The notes beneath the pieces were generated by a model that ran no database searches, had not been told where the DNA came from, and saw nothing but the letters and a program-made list of their open reading frames with translations. A stretch of 64,000 nt of DNA, taken from positions 62,001-126,000 of the forward strand of contig NZ_JAQSIP010000007.1 of the NCBI RefSeq assembly GCF_028649475.1, in the 5' to 3' direction. How positions within the stretch are numbered: the stretch's first letter is position 1; each line of letters begins with the position of its first letter. Below, one piece after another: positions 16,761-24,787 of the stretch. Position numbers and translations under genes: made by a program. The stretch comes from Curvibacter cyanobacteriorum. GTDB lineage: Bacteria > Pseudomonadota > Gammaproteobacteria > Burkholderiales > Burkholderiaceae_C.

Positions 16761-17366
16761 TCACTTGCCCGCGTGGGGCAGCGGCTTGTCGCCCAGCGGG
16801 GAGTGGCTGTGGGCGTTCTCGCGTGCCAGCTCGGCCTGCAGGGCTTCGAGTTCGGCCTGTTCCTCGGACTCCTTGACCATGACGAGTTCGGCCTCGCTGA
16901 GCTGGCCGCTCAGGGCGCGCACCATCTGCAACAGCAGCAGCAAGGCGGCGCAGACCGAGAAGAAGACGCCGGAGGCGTAGAAGATGGCCACCGACAGGCC
17001 GGAGACGGGGGCTTCGACGTCCCAGTTGATCTTGGCCTGCTGCAGGCTGCCGTCAAAGAACAGCCAGGTGATGAACAGCATGAGCAGATGGCCGAGCACG
17101 AGGCAGACCTTCTTGCCGAGCACGGGCAGGCGCGAGACCAGCATGTCGGTGCCCAGGTGGGCGTTTTCCTTGATGGCGACGATGGCGCCGAGGAAGGTGA
17201 TCCAGACAAACAGCCAGCGGGAGATTTCTTCGCTGATGGCGATGCCGGAATTGAAGCCGTAGCGCATGACGACGTTGCCAAAGACCAGCACCACCATCAC
17301 GGCCATGGCGGCCGCGATCGAGATGTTGATGAATTGGCAGTACCGGTCAATGAATCGATTCAGCAT
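16761..17366 (-). CDS. dctQ: TRAP transporter small permease subunit (DctQ)
   Basis: 201 residues with four membrane helices, the DctQ topology. The middle block ISEEISRWLFVWITFLGAIVA is the family's most recognisable segment. A hydrophilic C-terminal tail of about 50 residues, rich in Glu and Ala, follows the last helix and is longer than usual. It forms a complex with DctM. It is the first gene of the operon; the ATG has a strong AGAGGAG site. Upstream DNA is AT-rich and probably holds the promoter. Confidence 0.92.
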   Translation of the reverse strand: MLNRFIDRYCQFINISIAAAMAVMVVLVFGNVVMRYGFNSGIAISEEISRWLFVWITFLGAIVAIKENAHLGTDMLVSRLPVLGKKVCLVLGHLLMLFITWLFFDGSLQQAKINWDVEAPVSGLSVAIFYASGVFFSVCAALLLLLQMVRALSGQLSEAELVMVKESEEQAELEALQAELARENAHSHSPLGDKPLPHAGK

Positions 17367-17734
17367 GAATAAAGTCTCCTCTGGTTAGCGCTGCAAATGT
17401 ACGAACCAGTTAGTTTTTGATCTATTGGTGATAACCCGAGGACTGGCCGCCCCGGGTCTGCTGGCGCACGGCCGCGGTCGATGATCGCGCAAACCGCCTC
17501 GGCAGGCGGGCGGGACCGACCCGGGGTGGCCTGGCAAGGCGGGCGGGCCAGTCGGTTGGGTGGGCAGCTGGGGGCGGGCGGCGGTCCGGGTCGCACTTCA
17601 GCGCTGCCACTGCCCTGATCCGCCGCCCGGGGCGTACCGCCCCAGCAGGGCCGCCGATGGGGCGGTCAGCGTCTACAAACCGGCGCTGGCCTGGCCCGAG
17701 GCCGTGCGGGGTGGCGTCCAGCCGCAGCGCCGCC
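17367..17734. other. Intergenic region upstream of dctQ
   Basis: The first ~60 bases next to dctQ are AT-rich (a short stretch reads AACTGGTTCGTAC on the minus strand) and likely hold the TRAP operon promoter and operator. The rest is very GC-rich with no gene-like frame and no recognised RNA. Confidence 0.5.
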
Positions 17735-19132
17735 TCAGCGCGCCCACAGCCGGGCCGTGCTGGCGGTGGCCCCGATCGCGGCGCAGACGGCACCCAGGGC
17801 CAAGGCGGTGATGGCCCCATGCGCCCCGGCCAGGCTGAAGCACAGGGCCACCCCGGCCGCGCCCAGGGTCTGGCCGGTCAGGCGCGCCAGCGCGATCATG
17901 CCGCTGGCCCCACTGGCCCGCTCGGGGGGCGCGCTGGACATCAGCGCCCGCAAATTGGGCGACTGGAAGAAGCCAAAGCCCGCGCCGCACAGGCACAGGC
18001 GCCACACGATGTCAAACGCCGACGGCTGGTCGGGCAACAGCGCCATCGAGGCCAGCCCCAGGCTCAGCAGGCTCAGGCCGATGCCCCCGAGCAGGCCCGG
18101 CGGGTAGCGGTCGGACAGGCGCCCGGCCAACGGTGCGGCCGCGGCCACCACCACGGGCCAGGCCGTCATCAGGAAGCCGGTGTCCACCGGGTCGCGGTGC
18201 AGCACCTCCTCAAAATAGAAGGGCAGCGACACAAAGGCCAGGCCCTGCGCGGCGAACGAGGCCATGGCCGTCAGCGTGGACAGCGCAAACAGCGGCCGGG
18301 CCAGCAGGTCCACCGGCAGCATGGGGGCCGGGTGACCGGCCTGGCGGCGCAGCAGCAGGGTGCCCGCCACCCCGCACACCAGCGCCGGGCTCAGCACCCA
18401 GGCCCAGGGTTCGCGTTGGGCCGCGGCGCCCAGGGCCAGGATCAGGCTGGCGAAGGTGAGGGCGCTCAACACCGCGGTCAGCGGGTCCAGGCCGTGGCCA
18501 CGGCGCGCACTGTGCGGCAGGGTGCGCCAGCCAAAGCCCAGGGCCAGCAGGCCCAGCGGCACGTTGATGGCAAACAGCCAGGGCCAGTCGGCCACCGTCA
18601 GCACCAGCGAGGCCACCGTGGGGCCCACGGCAAAAAACACCCCGACCACCAGCGCGTTCATGCCCACGCCCCGGCCCAGGCGCGAGGCGGGGTACAGCAA
18701 GCGGATCAGCGCGATGTTGACGCTCATGATGGCACCGGCGCCAATGCCCTGCAGCCCGCGCGCCAGCGCCAGTTGCGGCAGGGTGTGGGCCAGTGCGCAG
18801 GCCAGCGAGGCGACGGTGAAGAAGGCCAACCCTCCCATGAAGACCCGGCGCGGGCCCACCAGGTCGCCGAGCGCGGCAAAGGGCAGCAGCGTGGCCACGA
18901 CGGCGAGCTGGTAAGCGTTGATGACCCAGATCGACGCGGCAGGCGGGGCGCGCAGGTCGGCGGCGATGGCGGGCAGCGCGGTGTTGGCGATGGCGGTGTC
19001 CAGCGTGCCCAGGCCCACGCCCATCAAGATGGCGATCAGCGCCAACACCCCTTGAGGGCCAAGCCGGAAGTCGGCTTCTGCGGGCAGCTCGGTCGGGCTG
19101 GGGGCGGGTGGCGGGGCGGCTGGGGCAGACAT
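17735..19132 (-). CDS. MFS drug-efflux transporter (DHA2-like)
   Basis: About 465 residues with roughly 13-14 membrane segments. The first helix contains GLGTLDTAIANTALPAIAADL, the DHA2 antiporter signature with the buried Asp, and the next cytoplasmic loop GDLVGPRRVFMGG is MFS motif A. Motif C is seen in helix 5 (GVFFAVGPTVASLV). It resembles SmvA/EmrB-type multidrug exporters. The ATG at 19132 is preferred because the open frame before it is Arg-rich and unlike a family N-terminus. It lies 114 bases downstream of arnD in the same direction, possibly co-transcribed with the arn operon. Substrate unknown. Confidence 0.85.
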   Translation of the reverse strand: MSAPAAPPPAPSPTELPAEADFRLGPQGVLALIAILMGVGLGTLDTAIANTALPAIAADLRAPPAASIWVINAYQLAVVATLLPFAALGDLVGPRRVFMGGLAFFTVASLACALAHTLPQLALARGLQGIGAGAIMSVNIALIRLLYPASRLGRGVGMNALVVGVFFAVGPTVASLVLTVADWPWLFAINVPLGLLALGFGWRTLPHSARRGHGLDPLTAVLSALTFASLILALGAAAQREPWAWVLSPALVCGVAGTLLLRRQAGHPAPMLPVDLLARPLFALSTLTAMASFAAQGLAFVSLPFYFEEVLHRDPVDTGFLMTAWPVVVAAAAPLAGRLSDRYPPGLLGGIGLSLLSLGLASMALLPDQPSAFDIVWRLCLCGAGFGFFQSPNLRALMSSAPPERASGASGMIALARLTGQTLGAAGVALCFSLAGAHGAITALALGAVCAAIGATASTARLWAR

Positions 19133-19245
19133 CCAGCGACTATATCGGCGCGGCGCCATTCGTGCAGGCGCGCCCCGCGCCACGGGGTCACGGGTCACGG
19201 GTTGCGGCACCCGGAGCAGGCCTGCGCGGGCCCTGATCAGGGGGG

Positions 19246-20154
19246 CTAGGCCAGCGCGGCCTGCTGCACCACCAGCGTGCCGCTGCGGCCGGGGATGGTG
19301 CCCAGCGCCACCGGGCAGCGCGGCAGCGCGCTCAGGTCGAGTTGGCGCGCGCAGTCGCCCACGGTGGCAAACCGGTAGCCCTGGTCGCGCCAGCCCCGCA
19401 GCAGGCGCTCGAACACCGGGGCCAGCTTCTGGCCTTCGAGTTCGGCGTGCAGGGTGTAGACATGCAGGGGGGCCAGGTCGCGGGTGCGGGCCAGCAGCGC
19501 TTCGTGCACGTTGTCCACGGTCCAGCCGTCCAGGCCGATCAGCTCGTCCAGCGTCGGCAGGGTGCTGGGCAGTTGCACCGGGCCAATCACCTCGCCCTGG
19601 GCATTGCAGGGCCAGTAGGGGTGCTCGCCGCGGCCGTCCGAGGCCACGGTGTACCCCAGTTCGGCCTGCAGGCGGTAGGCGGCTTCGTTCATTTGCCAGC
19701 CCGCGGCGCCGTGCACGGTGGGGCGTTCGCCAAACACCTCGGCGTAGCGCTCGGTGGCACGCACCAGCTCGCGCCGGGTCCAGGCCTCGTCGGCGTCGGC
19801 CACACCGTCCTGCCAGCGCACATGGTCCCAGGTGTGCACGCCGGTCTCAAAGCCGGCGCGGCGGATGGCGCGCAGGCCTTCGGCCTCGCGCCGCCCGATG
19901 TCGGGGCCGGGCAGCATGACCCCGTACATCAAGGTCTTGATCCCGTAGTGCTCGACCACCGAGGTGCGCGTCACCTTGCCAAAAAAGCCCGGGCGGAACA
20001 CGCGCTTGAGGGCGCGGCCGGTGTGGTCGGGCCCCAGGCTGAACAGGAAGGTGGCCGGGGCGTCGTGCTTTTCGAGCAGGCGCGCCAGCGCGGGCACCCC
20101 TTCGCGGGTGCCGCGGTAGGTGTCCACATCGATCTTCAGGGCGATGACGCTCAC
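19246..20154 (-). CDS. arnD: 4-deoxy-4-formamido-L-arabinose-phosphoundecaprenol deformylase
   Basis: 302 residues of the polysaccharide-deacetylase superfamily. It removes the formyl group from undecaprenyl-phosphate-L-Ara4FN. The catalytic Asp pair lies in LKIDVDTYRGT at residues 6-16, and the metal-binding H-x-x-x-H in GVHTWDHVRW. GWQMNEAAYRLQAELGYTVASD is typical of ArnD rather than general chitin deacetylases. Last gene of the arn set, 14 bases after the decarboxylase gene. Confidence 0.92.
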   Translation of the reverse strand: MSVIALKIDVDTYRGTREGVPALARLLEKHDAPATFLFSLGPDHTGRALKRVFRPGFFGKVTRTSVVEHYGIKTLMYGVMLPGPDIGRREAEGLRAIRRAGFETGVHTWDHVRWQDGVADADEAWTRRELVRATERYAEVFGERPTVHGAAGWQMNEAAYRLQAELGYTVASDGRGEHPYWPCNAQGEVIGPVQLPSTLPTLDELIGLDGWTVDNVHEALLARTRDLAPLHVYTLHAELEGQKLAPVFERLLRGWRDQGYRFATVGDCARQLDLSALPRCPVALGTIPGRSGTLVVQQAALA

Positions 20155-20168
20155 GGTCCGGTCCGGCT

Positions 20169-21212
20169 TCAGTTGATCAGGCCGCGGGCGCTGTCGAGCT
20201 GGTCCTTGTAGTGCTCGAACAGGCGGCTCAGCGCCTGCTGCATGGTCACTTGCGGGGCCCAGCCCAGCTCTTGCTGGGTGTTGGCGATCTTGGGCACGCG
20301 GCGGCTCACGTCCTGGTAGCCCTGGCCGTAGTAGTCCTTGGAGGTGGTTTCCACCACTTGCACCTTGGCGGCGTGTTCACGGTACTCGGGGTACTGGGCG
20401 GCCAGGTTCAACATCTCGGTCACCAGGTCGCGCACCGACAGGTCGTTGCTCGGGTTGCCGATGTTGTAGATGTGGCGCGTGGCGCAGCCGCCTTCGTTGG
20501 CCAGGATCAGCATCAGGGCGCGGATGCCGTCGTCGATGTCGGTGAAGCAGCGGCGCTGGGCGCCACCGTCGACCAGCTTGATCGGCTCGCCGCGCACGAT
20601 GTGGCCCAGGAACTGGGTGATCACGCGGCTTGAGCCTTCCTTGGCCGTGTGCAGGTTGTCCAGGCCCGGGCCGATCCAGTTGAAGGGGCGGAACAGGGTG
20701 TAGTCCAGGCCGTGTTGCTGGCCGTAGGCGTGGATCACGCGGTCCAGCAGTTGCTTGGAGCAGGCGTAGATCCAGCGCGGCTTGTTGATCGGGCCGTAGA
20801 CCAGGTTGGAGGCTTCGGGGTCGAACTCGTCGTCCTCGCACATGCCGTAGACCTCGCTGGTGCTCGGGAACACGATGCGCTTCTTGTACTTGACGCAGTG
20901 GCGCACGATCTCGAGGTTGGCTTCAAAGTCGAGTTCAAACACGCGCAGCGGGTCGCTGACGTAGGTGGCCGGGGTGGCGATGGCCACCAGTGGCAGCACC
21001 ACGTCGCACTTGCGGACGTGGTATTCGATCCATTCCTTGTTGATGGTGATGTCACCTTCAAAGAAGTGGAAGCGGGGGTGGTCCATCCAGGGCTGCACGC
21101 GCTCGGAGTGCATGTCCATGCCGTAGATGTGCCAGTCGGTGTTCTCGATGATGCTGCGGGTCAGGTGGTGGCCGATGAAGCCGTTGACGCCAAGGATGAG
21201 CACGTTTTTCAC
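20169..21212 (-). CDS. arnA: UDP-glucuronic acid oxidative decarboxylase (ArnA C-terminal activity as a separate protein)
   Basis: 347-residue NAD+-dependent extended short-chain dehydrogenase corresponding to residues ~310-660 of E. coli ArnA. It oxidises and decarboxylates UDP-GlcA to UDP-4-keto-pentose. The Rossmann motif is GVNGFIGHH near residue 8; the catalytic Ser-Tyr-Lys set appears as PSTSEVYG and YACSKQLLDR; the decarboxylase loop FNWIGPGLDN and RRCFTDIDDGI are present. The formyltransferase half is encoded by the preceding separate gene, so ArnA is split here. Cytosolic. Confidence 0.93.
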   Translation of the reverse strand: MKNVLILGVNGFIGHHLTRSIIENTDWHIYGMDMHSERVQPWMDHPRFHFFEGDITINKEWIEYHVRKCDVVLPLVAIATPATYVSDPLRVFELDFEANLEIVRHCVKYKKRIVFPSTSEVYGMCEDDEFDPEASNLVYGPINKPRWIYACSKQLLDRVIHAYGQQHGLDYTLFRPFNWIGPGLDNLHTAKEGSSRVITQFLGHIVRGEPIKLVDGGAQRRCFTDIDDGIRALMLILANEGGCATRHIYNIGNPSNDLSVRDLVTEMLNLAAQYPEYREHAAKVQVVETTSKDYYGQGYQDVSRRVPKIANTQQELGWAPQVTMQQALSRLFEHYKDQLDSARGLIN

Positions 21213-21245
21213 GGTTTGGTCCTGTATCTGTTGAATGGGTTTGAA

Positions 21246-22241
21246 TCAGTCGGCCACCAGCACCGGCTGGGGGCCAAAAAGCTGTTGCAGGCGCGCCGCA
21301 TCGAGCGGCATCCCTTGCAGGCGGGCGGCCAACACCGGCAGGCGCTGGCCATCGGCGCCAGTGATCACCAGGGTCTGCCCTTGCAGACCCAGCTGGAAGC
21401 GACCAGCCCCGGACGCAGGCGGGGGCACGGCACCGGCCGGGCCCGGCGGGCCGGCCCAGAAGGTGCGGTCAATTTGCACCCGTTGACCCCCGGCATCGAA
21501 GAACGCGCCGGGGTAGTCGGGCGGTGCCACGCCACGCACCAGGTTGTGGATTTGCCAGGCGCTGGCGTGCGCGGGGATGCGCCCGTCCTCAGGCGTGCGG
21601 CGGCCAAAGTACTGACCCGCAATGTGCTGTTGCGGGTGGTGGGGCGCACTGCCGTCGAGCAGGCCAGGCAGGCTGCGGGCCAACACCAGTTCGGCGGCCA
21701 GCGTGACCTTGTCAAACACCTCGCGCGCGGTGTCGTTGCTGAGGATGGGGACCGCCTGCTGGTCGATCAGCGCGCCGTGGTCCGGCTTGATGTTCATGAC
21801 ATGCAGGCTGGCCCCGATCTCACGTTGCCCGTGCACCACCGCCCAGTTGACCGGGGCGCGGCCGCGGTAGCGCGGCAGCAGCGAGCCGTGCAGGTTGAAG
21901 GCGCCGCGGCGCGGCAGGTCCAGCAGCGGCTGGCCCAGCATGTAGCGGTAGTAGAACGAGAACAGAAAATCAGGCGCCGCCTGCTGGGCCTGGGCCAGCA
22001 GCTCGGGCGCCTCGGCGCTGTCGGGCGTGATGCAGGGCAGGCCGTGTTCGGCCGCCACCTGGGCCACGCTGCCGAACCAGATGGTCTCGTGGGGGTTGTC
22101 GGCGTGGGTCACCACCAGCTTGACGTCGACGCCGCCATCGATCAGCACCTTGAGCAGGCGCACGCCCACGTTGTGGTACGCGAAGACGATGGCGCTGGGG
22201 CGGGCCGCGGCGCCGGGCACGCTGGGGGAACGGTCGCTCAC
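21246..22241 (-). CDS. UDP-L-Ara4N formyltransferase (ArnA N-terminal activity as a separate protein)
   Basis: 331 residues matching the N-terminal domain of ArnA. It transfers formyl from 10-formyl-THF to UDP-L-Ara4N. The catalytic Asn-His pair and loop are seen in FNLHGSLLPRYRGRAPVNWA, and the third residue in IKPDHGALI (Asp). The C-terminal ~100 residues form the OB-like subdomain. A GTG start overlaps the arnC stop (GTGA). The separate formyltransferase and decarboxylase genes contrast with the fused enterobacterial enzyme. Confidence 0.9.
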   Translation of the reverse strand: MSDRSPSVPGAAARPSAIVFAYHNVGVRLLKVLIDGGVDVKLVVTHADNPHETIWFGSVAQVAAEHGLPCITPDSAEAPELLAQAQQAAPDFLFSFYYRYMLGQPLLDLPRRGAFNLHGSLLPRYRGRAPVNWAVVHGQREIGASLHVMNIKPDHGALIDQQAVPILSNDTAREVFDKVTLAAELVLARSLPGLLDGSAPHHPQQHIAGQYFGRRTPEDGRIPAHASAWQIHNLVRGVAPPDYPGAFFDAGGQRVQIDRTFWAGPPGPAGAVPPPASGAGRFQLGLQGQTLVITGADGQRLPVLAARLQGMPLDAARLQQLFGPQPVLVAD

Positions 22242-23284
22242 TCGCGTTGCTCCAGCACGGTGCTGATCACGTAGCGCGGGCGCTGCCGCACTTCGCTGTA
22301 GATGCGGCCCACGTACTCACCGATCAGGCCGATGCCGAACAGCGCCAGGCCAATCAGGAAGAACGCGATGGCAAACAGGGTGAACAAGCCACCTTCTTCG
22401 GGTCCGATGATCAAGCGACGGCCCAGTAGTAGTAACACCAGCAATCCGGCGCCGGCGGAAATCGCCATGCCCAGCAGTGAGAACCACTGCAGGGGCACCA
22501 CCGAAAAGCTGGTGACCAAGTCAAAGTTGAGTCGGATCAGGCTGTACAGCGAGTATTTGGACTCGCCTGCAAAGCGTTCTTCGTGGCCCACCACCACCTC
22601 GGCGGGGTTGCGCGCGAACTGGTAAGCCAGTGCCGGGATGAAGGTGTTCATCTCGCCGCACTGGTTGATCAGGGACACGATGTCGCGGCTGTAGGCGCGC
22701 AGCATGCAGCCCTGGTCGGTGATATTGATGCGCGTCAGTTTGGCGCGCAGGCCGTTCATGGCCTTGCTGGCCCAGCGTCGCCAGGCCGCGTCTTGGCGCA
22801 TGCGGCGGATCGAGCCCACGTAGTCGTGGCCTTCGTCCATCTTGGCCAGCAGGGTGGCGATGTCTTCGGGCGGGTTCTGCAGGTCGGCGTCCAGCGTCAC
22901 GATGCGCTCGCCACGGCAGTGCGCAAAGCCCGCCAGGATGGCGCGGTGCTGGCCGAAATTGCCGTTGAACAGGATGACCCGTGTCACATCGGGGCGGCGC
23001 TTGAACTGCTCGGCTAGGATGCCGGGCGAGCGGTCACGGCTGCCGTCGTTGATGAAGATGACCTCGTAGCGCAGGCCCAGGGCGTCGAGCGCCGGGTAGA
23101 GGCGGTCGAACAGCGCGGCCAGGCCGTCTTCCTCGTTGTAGACCGGGATCACCACGCTCAGCACAGGGCCGCCGGGGGCGCTGGCGGGCAGGGGGGCCGG
23201 GTGGGTCAGGGAGGGGTTGGACTCGGAGTTCAAGGGCAGATCACCAATCGGGTTCAGGTCAGGACGGCACGCAGCGCCGTGCAC
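22238..23284 (-). CDS. arnC: Undecaprenyl-phosphate Ara4FN transferase
   Basis: GT2-family inner-membrane glycosyltransferase that attaches L-Ara4FN to undecaprenyl phosphate on the cytosolic face. The GT-A domain begins LSVVIPVYNEEDGLAALFDRL, with FINDGSRDRS, LDADLQNPPED (D-x-D type) and the QxxRW-like MRQDAAWRRW region. Two C-terminal membrane helices anchor it. The start is uncertain: the GTG at 23284 overlaps arnB by 31 bases; a TTG at 23233 would remove 17 residues and still leave the whole fold. It ends with a four-base overlap into the formyltransferase gene. Confidence 0.9.
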   Translation of the reverse strand: MHGAACRPDLNPIGDLPLNSESNPSLTHPAPLPASAPGGPVLSVVIPVYNEEDGLAALFDRLYPALDALGLRYEVIFINDGSRDRSPGILAEQFKRRPDVTRVILFNGNFGQHRAILAGFAHCRGERIVTLDADLQNPPEDIATLLAKMDEGHDYVGSIRRMRQDAAWRRWASKAMNGLRAKLTRINITDQGCMLRAYSRDIVSLINQCGEMNTFIPALAYQFARNPAEVVVGHEERFAGESKYSLYSLIRLNFDLVTSFSVVPLQWFSLLGMAISAGAGLLVLLLLGRRLIIGPEEGGLFTLFAIAFFLIGLALFGIGLIGEYVGRIYSEVRQRPRYVISTVLEQRE

Positions 23285-24360
23285 ACGCGGTCCACGTCAG
23301 TGTCGTTCATGGCGGGGAACAAAGGCAGGGTGATGGTGCGCTGTCCGACGTCTTCCGCGTGTGGGAATTGGCCTTCAAAGTGACCCATCTGACGGTACAG
23401 CGTGAACAAATGCATGGCCGGGTAGTGCACGCCCACGCCAATGCCGTGCTCGCGCATGCGGGCCAGGAAGTCGGCCCGCACCACCCCTCGCGGCAGCAGC
23501 GGCTGGAACATGTGCCAGTTGCTGTTCTCGAAGTCGGCCAGCGGCAGTTCCAGCCCCAGGTCGCGCGGGATCAGCTCAAAGTAGCGCCGCGCCAGCGCCA
23601 CCCGGCGCTGGTTGAAGTCGTCCACCTGCTTGAGCTGGCCCAGGCCGATGGCGGCCGCCACGTCGGTGAGGTTGCTCTTGCCACCCAGTTCTTCGACGTC
23701 GGCGCTGCCATCGGGGAAGCGCACCACGCCCTGCAGGCGCAGGCGCTCGAAGCGGCGCGCCTCGTCTTCGTTGTTCATCACCAGGCAGCCGCCCTCGGCG
23801 GTGGTCATGTTCTTGTTGGCGTGGAAGCTGAACGACACCAGGTCGCCGCCCAGGCCAATCTCCTGCCCGGCCCAGGTGGCCCCCAGCGACTGGGCCGCGT
23901 CCTCGATCACGCGCAGCTGGTGGCGCTGCGCAATCTCATACAGGCGCACCCGGTCCACCGGCAGACCGGCGAGGTCGACCGGCAGCAAGGCCTTGGTGCG
24001 CGGGGTGATGGCGGCCTCGATTCGGTCGAGGTCGATGTTGCGCGTCACCGGGTCAATGTCCACCAGCACCGGCGTGGCACCGACCTGCAGGATCACGTTG
24101 CCCGTGGCCACCCAGGTCAGCGGGGTGGTGATGACTTCGTCGCCCGGGCCGACCCCGGCCAGGCGCAGGCCCAGCTCCAGCGTCGCGGTGGCCGAACTGG
24201 CCAGGCGCACCGGGCGGCCGCCAAAGCGGGCCGACAGCGCGGCTTCCAGCTCCTGGCAGCGCGGGCCGGTGGTCAGCCAGCCCGAGCGCAGCACGGCGGC
24301 CACGGCCTCGATGGTGGCTTCGTCAATGGAGGGGCGGGTAAAGGGCAGGAAAGGCTGCAC
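23254..24360 (-). CDS. arnB: UDP-4-amino-4-deoxy-L-arabinose aminotransferase
   Basis: 368-residue PLP enzyme of the DegT/DnrJ/EryC1 family. It transfers an amino group from glutamate to UDP-4-keto-arabinose. The N-terminus FLPFTRPSIDEATIEAV matches ArnB; the Schiff-base lysine lies in SFHANKNMTTAEGG; EDAAQSLGA carries the pyridine-nitrogen Asp. It follows the flippase subunit gene by 46 bases and overlaps arnC. Confidence 0.93.
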   Translation of the reverse strand: MQPFLPFTRPSIDEATIEAVAAVLRSGWLTTGPRCQELEAALSARFGGRPVRLASSATATLELGLRLAGVGPGDEVITTPLTWVATGNVILQVGATPVLVDIDPVTRNIDLDRIEAAITPRTKALLPVDLAGLPVDRVRLYEIAQRHQLRVIEDAAQSLGATWAGQEIGLGGDLVSFSFHANKNMTTAEGGCLVMNNEDEARRFERLRLQGVVRFPDGSADVEELGGKSNLTDVAAAIGLGQLKQVDDFNQRRVALARRYFELIPRDLGLELPLADFENSNWHMFQPLLPRGVVRADFLARMREHGIGVGVHYPAMHLFTLYRQMGHFEGQFPHAEDVGQRTITLPLFPAMNDTDVDRVCTALRAVLT

Positions 24361-24406
24361 GGTGCGGTCCGGTCGAAAAGAGGGTTCAGGTCAGGGGCAA
24401 AGCGCC

Positions 24407-24775
24407 TCAGCTGCGGGCGATGATAGCCACGCCCAGCAGGATCACGGCCATGCCGGCCCAGCGTTGGGCCGAAATCGCCTCGCCCAGCAGGGCCGCGGCC
24501 AGCAGCGCATTGACCACATAGCCAATCGACAGCATGGGGTAGGCAATGCTGACATCGACGCGCGACAGGGCCACGATCCACAGCACCACGCTCAGCACAT
24601 AGCAAAACAGCCCGCCCAGGATGCCCGGGTGGAAGGCCAGCGTCAGGGCCACGCCGCGCAGGCCCTCCAGGCCCTGGATGGGGCCCACCGCGTTGGCGCC
24701 CGATTTGAGCAGCAGCTGGGCACCCGCATTGAGCAGCACGCCGGCCAGGACAAACAGGAAGTCAGTGAGTTTCAT
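24407..24775 (-). CDS. ArnE/ArnF-like small flippase subunit (EamA/SMR-type)
   Basis: 122 residues with four membrane helices, beginning KLTDFLFVLAGVLLNAGAQLLLKSG and ending WAGMAVILLGVAIIARS, like small multidrug-resistance-type proteins. In enterobacteria ArnE and ArnF together flip undecaprenyl-phosphate-L-Ara4N to the periplasm. Here only one such gene is present in the operon, so it may act as a homodimer or pair with a partner encoded elsewhere. It lies between arnT and arnB. Confidence 0.85.
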   Translation of the reverse strand: MKLTDFLFVLAGVLLNAGAQLLLKSGANAVGPIQGLEGLRGVALTLAFHPGILGGLFCYVLSVVLWIVALSRVDVSIAYPMLSIGYVVNALLAAALLGEAISAQRWAGMAVILLGVAIIARS

Positions 24776-24787
24776 GGGCTGGGGGCT